In this document: one piece after another, positions 5,329-5,693 of the stretch
Numbering within the stretch: position 1 is the stretch's first letter
Layout: the number at the start of each line of letters is the position of its first letter
Source of the DNA: Rhodobacteraceae bacterium UBA3087
Lineage (GTDB): Bacteria > Pseudomonadota > Alphaproteobacteria > Rhodobacterales > Rhodobacteraceae
DNA: 5,693 nt
Direction of reading: 5' to 3'
Assembly (NCBI GenBank): GCA_002367285.1
Contig: DFBF01000068.1
Coordinates: 1,057 to 6,749 of the forward strand
The notes under the pieces: generated by a model
What the model saw: the letters and a program-made list of their open reading frames with translations, nothing else
Databases searched by the model: none
Told to the model about the DNA's origin: nothing
Translations under genes and position numbers: made by a program

Positions 5329-5693
5329 ATGATCGGGATCGAATGGATTGTACTTTGGGTCGCCTGGATCATGGCTGGGGGCAGCCCCGGCCCCGCCACC
5401 CTGTCCATCGCGGGCACCTCCATGACCCATGGGCGGCGGGCGGGGTTGGTGTTTTCGCTGGGCATCCTGTTCGGGTCCGCCTGTTGGGGCCTGGCCGCCG
5501 CCGCTGGGATGAGCGCCGTGATGCTGGCCAATGTCTGGATGTTTGAAATCCTGCGCTACTGCGGCGCGGCCTATCTGTTGTTCCTGGCAGTGAAATCGCT
5601 GCGGTCCGCCTTGTCGTCGCATGATCCGGCAAAGGGCCGCGCCCATGGTGGCCGCGCGCGCAAGGTGTTTTCCAAAGGGGCGATGATCCACCT
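5329..5693 (+). CDS. LysE/RhtB-family amino-acid exporter, N-terminal part (3' truncated by window edge)
   Basis: An open frame runs from ATG 5329 to the end of the window without a stop, giving 121 complete codons of a family usually about 205-210 residues long, so about 58% is present. LysE/RhtB transporters are inner-membrane exporters of amino acids or related small metabolites. The first membrane helix (about 5-25) contains SPGP (19-22), the family hallmark, here followed by A rather than the common N. GTSMTHGRRAGL (29-40) forms the typical basic loop. Two further hydrophobic helices lie at about 40-65 and 69-91, the latter with LRYCGAAYLLFLAVKSLR (75-92), matching the conserved G-x-x-Y-L-x-x-x-x-x-K-x-x-R pattern. 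A basic cytoplasmic loop (96-116) leads into the next segment at the window edge. The substrate cannot be told. It starts four bases after the oxidoreductase stop. Confidence 0.9.
   Translation, partial: MIGIEWIVLWVAWIMAGGSPGPATLSIAGTSMTHGRRAGLVFSLGILFGSACWGLAAAAGMSAVMLANVWMFEILRYCGAAYLLFLAVKSLRSALSSHDPAKGRAHGGRARKVFSKGAMIH

Noticed and set aside
5343..5546. A 67-codon plus-strand open frame inside the LysE-family gene
   Set aside because: It is out of frame with the exporter, whose frame from 5329 shows the SPGP motif and three clear membrane helices. The alternative translation is Arg/Gly/His-rich and featureless.
1..5693. Mobile element, CRISPR array, tRNA/rRNA, toxin-antitoxin or new defence system
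   Set aside because: I looked for direct repeats with regular spacing, terminal inverted repeats, transposase or integrase motifs, tRNA-like cloverleafs and small paired genes, and saw none. The window is filled by housekeeping and ordinary accessory genes on one strand.

Overview
The window is GC-rich, densely coding and entirely plus-strand, and reads as chromosomal DNA of an alphaproteobacterium, most likely the Rhodobacteraceae/Roseobacter group. The basis is the gene order (omega subunit, one long bifunctional Rel/SpoT enzyme, DUF2062 protein, pdxJ), the acidic C-terminal tail of the omega subunit, and the style of the proteins. This placement comes from recalled families and was not tested by a search.

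Layout: (1) 1-264, the 3' part of rpoZ (RNA polymerase omega), truncated by the window edge. (2) 296-2422, rsh, a bifunctional (p)ppGpp synthetase/hydrolase with both catalytic centres intact by motif. (3) 2450-3088, a DUF2062 membrane protein that starts with TTG. (4) 3136-3888, pdxJ, pyridoxine 5'-phosphate synthase. (5) 3885-4331, a small membrane protein overlapping pdxJ by four bases and tentatively resembling the ABZJ_00895 family. (6) 4347-5324, a zinc-independent quinone-oxidoreductase-type dehydrogenase. (7) 5329-5693, the N-terminal part of a LysE/RhtB-family exporter that runs off the right edge and has no stop in the window.

All junctions are short (31, 27, 47, -4, 15 and 4 bases), and each start I chose has a plausible Shine-Dalgarno sequence. 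The seven genes could therefore be read as one or two transcription units. The largest gap, 47 bases before pdxJ, is the most natural place for a break. It holds a short inverted repeat and a T-run but no convincing promoter.

The rpoZ-rsh pairing is functionally sensible: in characterised proteobacteria the omega-beta' interface is one of the ppGpp binding sites of RNA polymerase, and rsh encodes the enzyme that makes and destroys ppGpp. pdxJ supplies vitamin B6. The last three genes look like accessory cargo in a position where many relatives carry acpS-lepB-rnc-era. I see no mobile element, CRISPR array, tRNA, rRNA or sign of a novel defence system. This is mainly an ordinary core region with a few points of moderate interest. 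No stretch over 300 bases lacks a gene.
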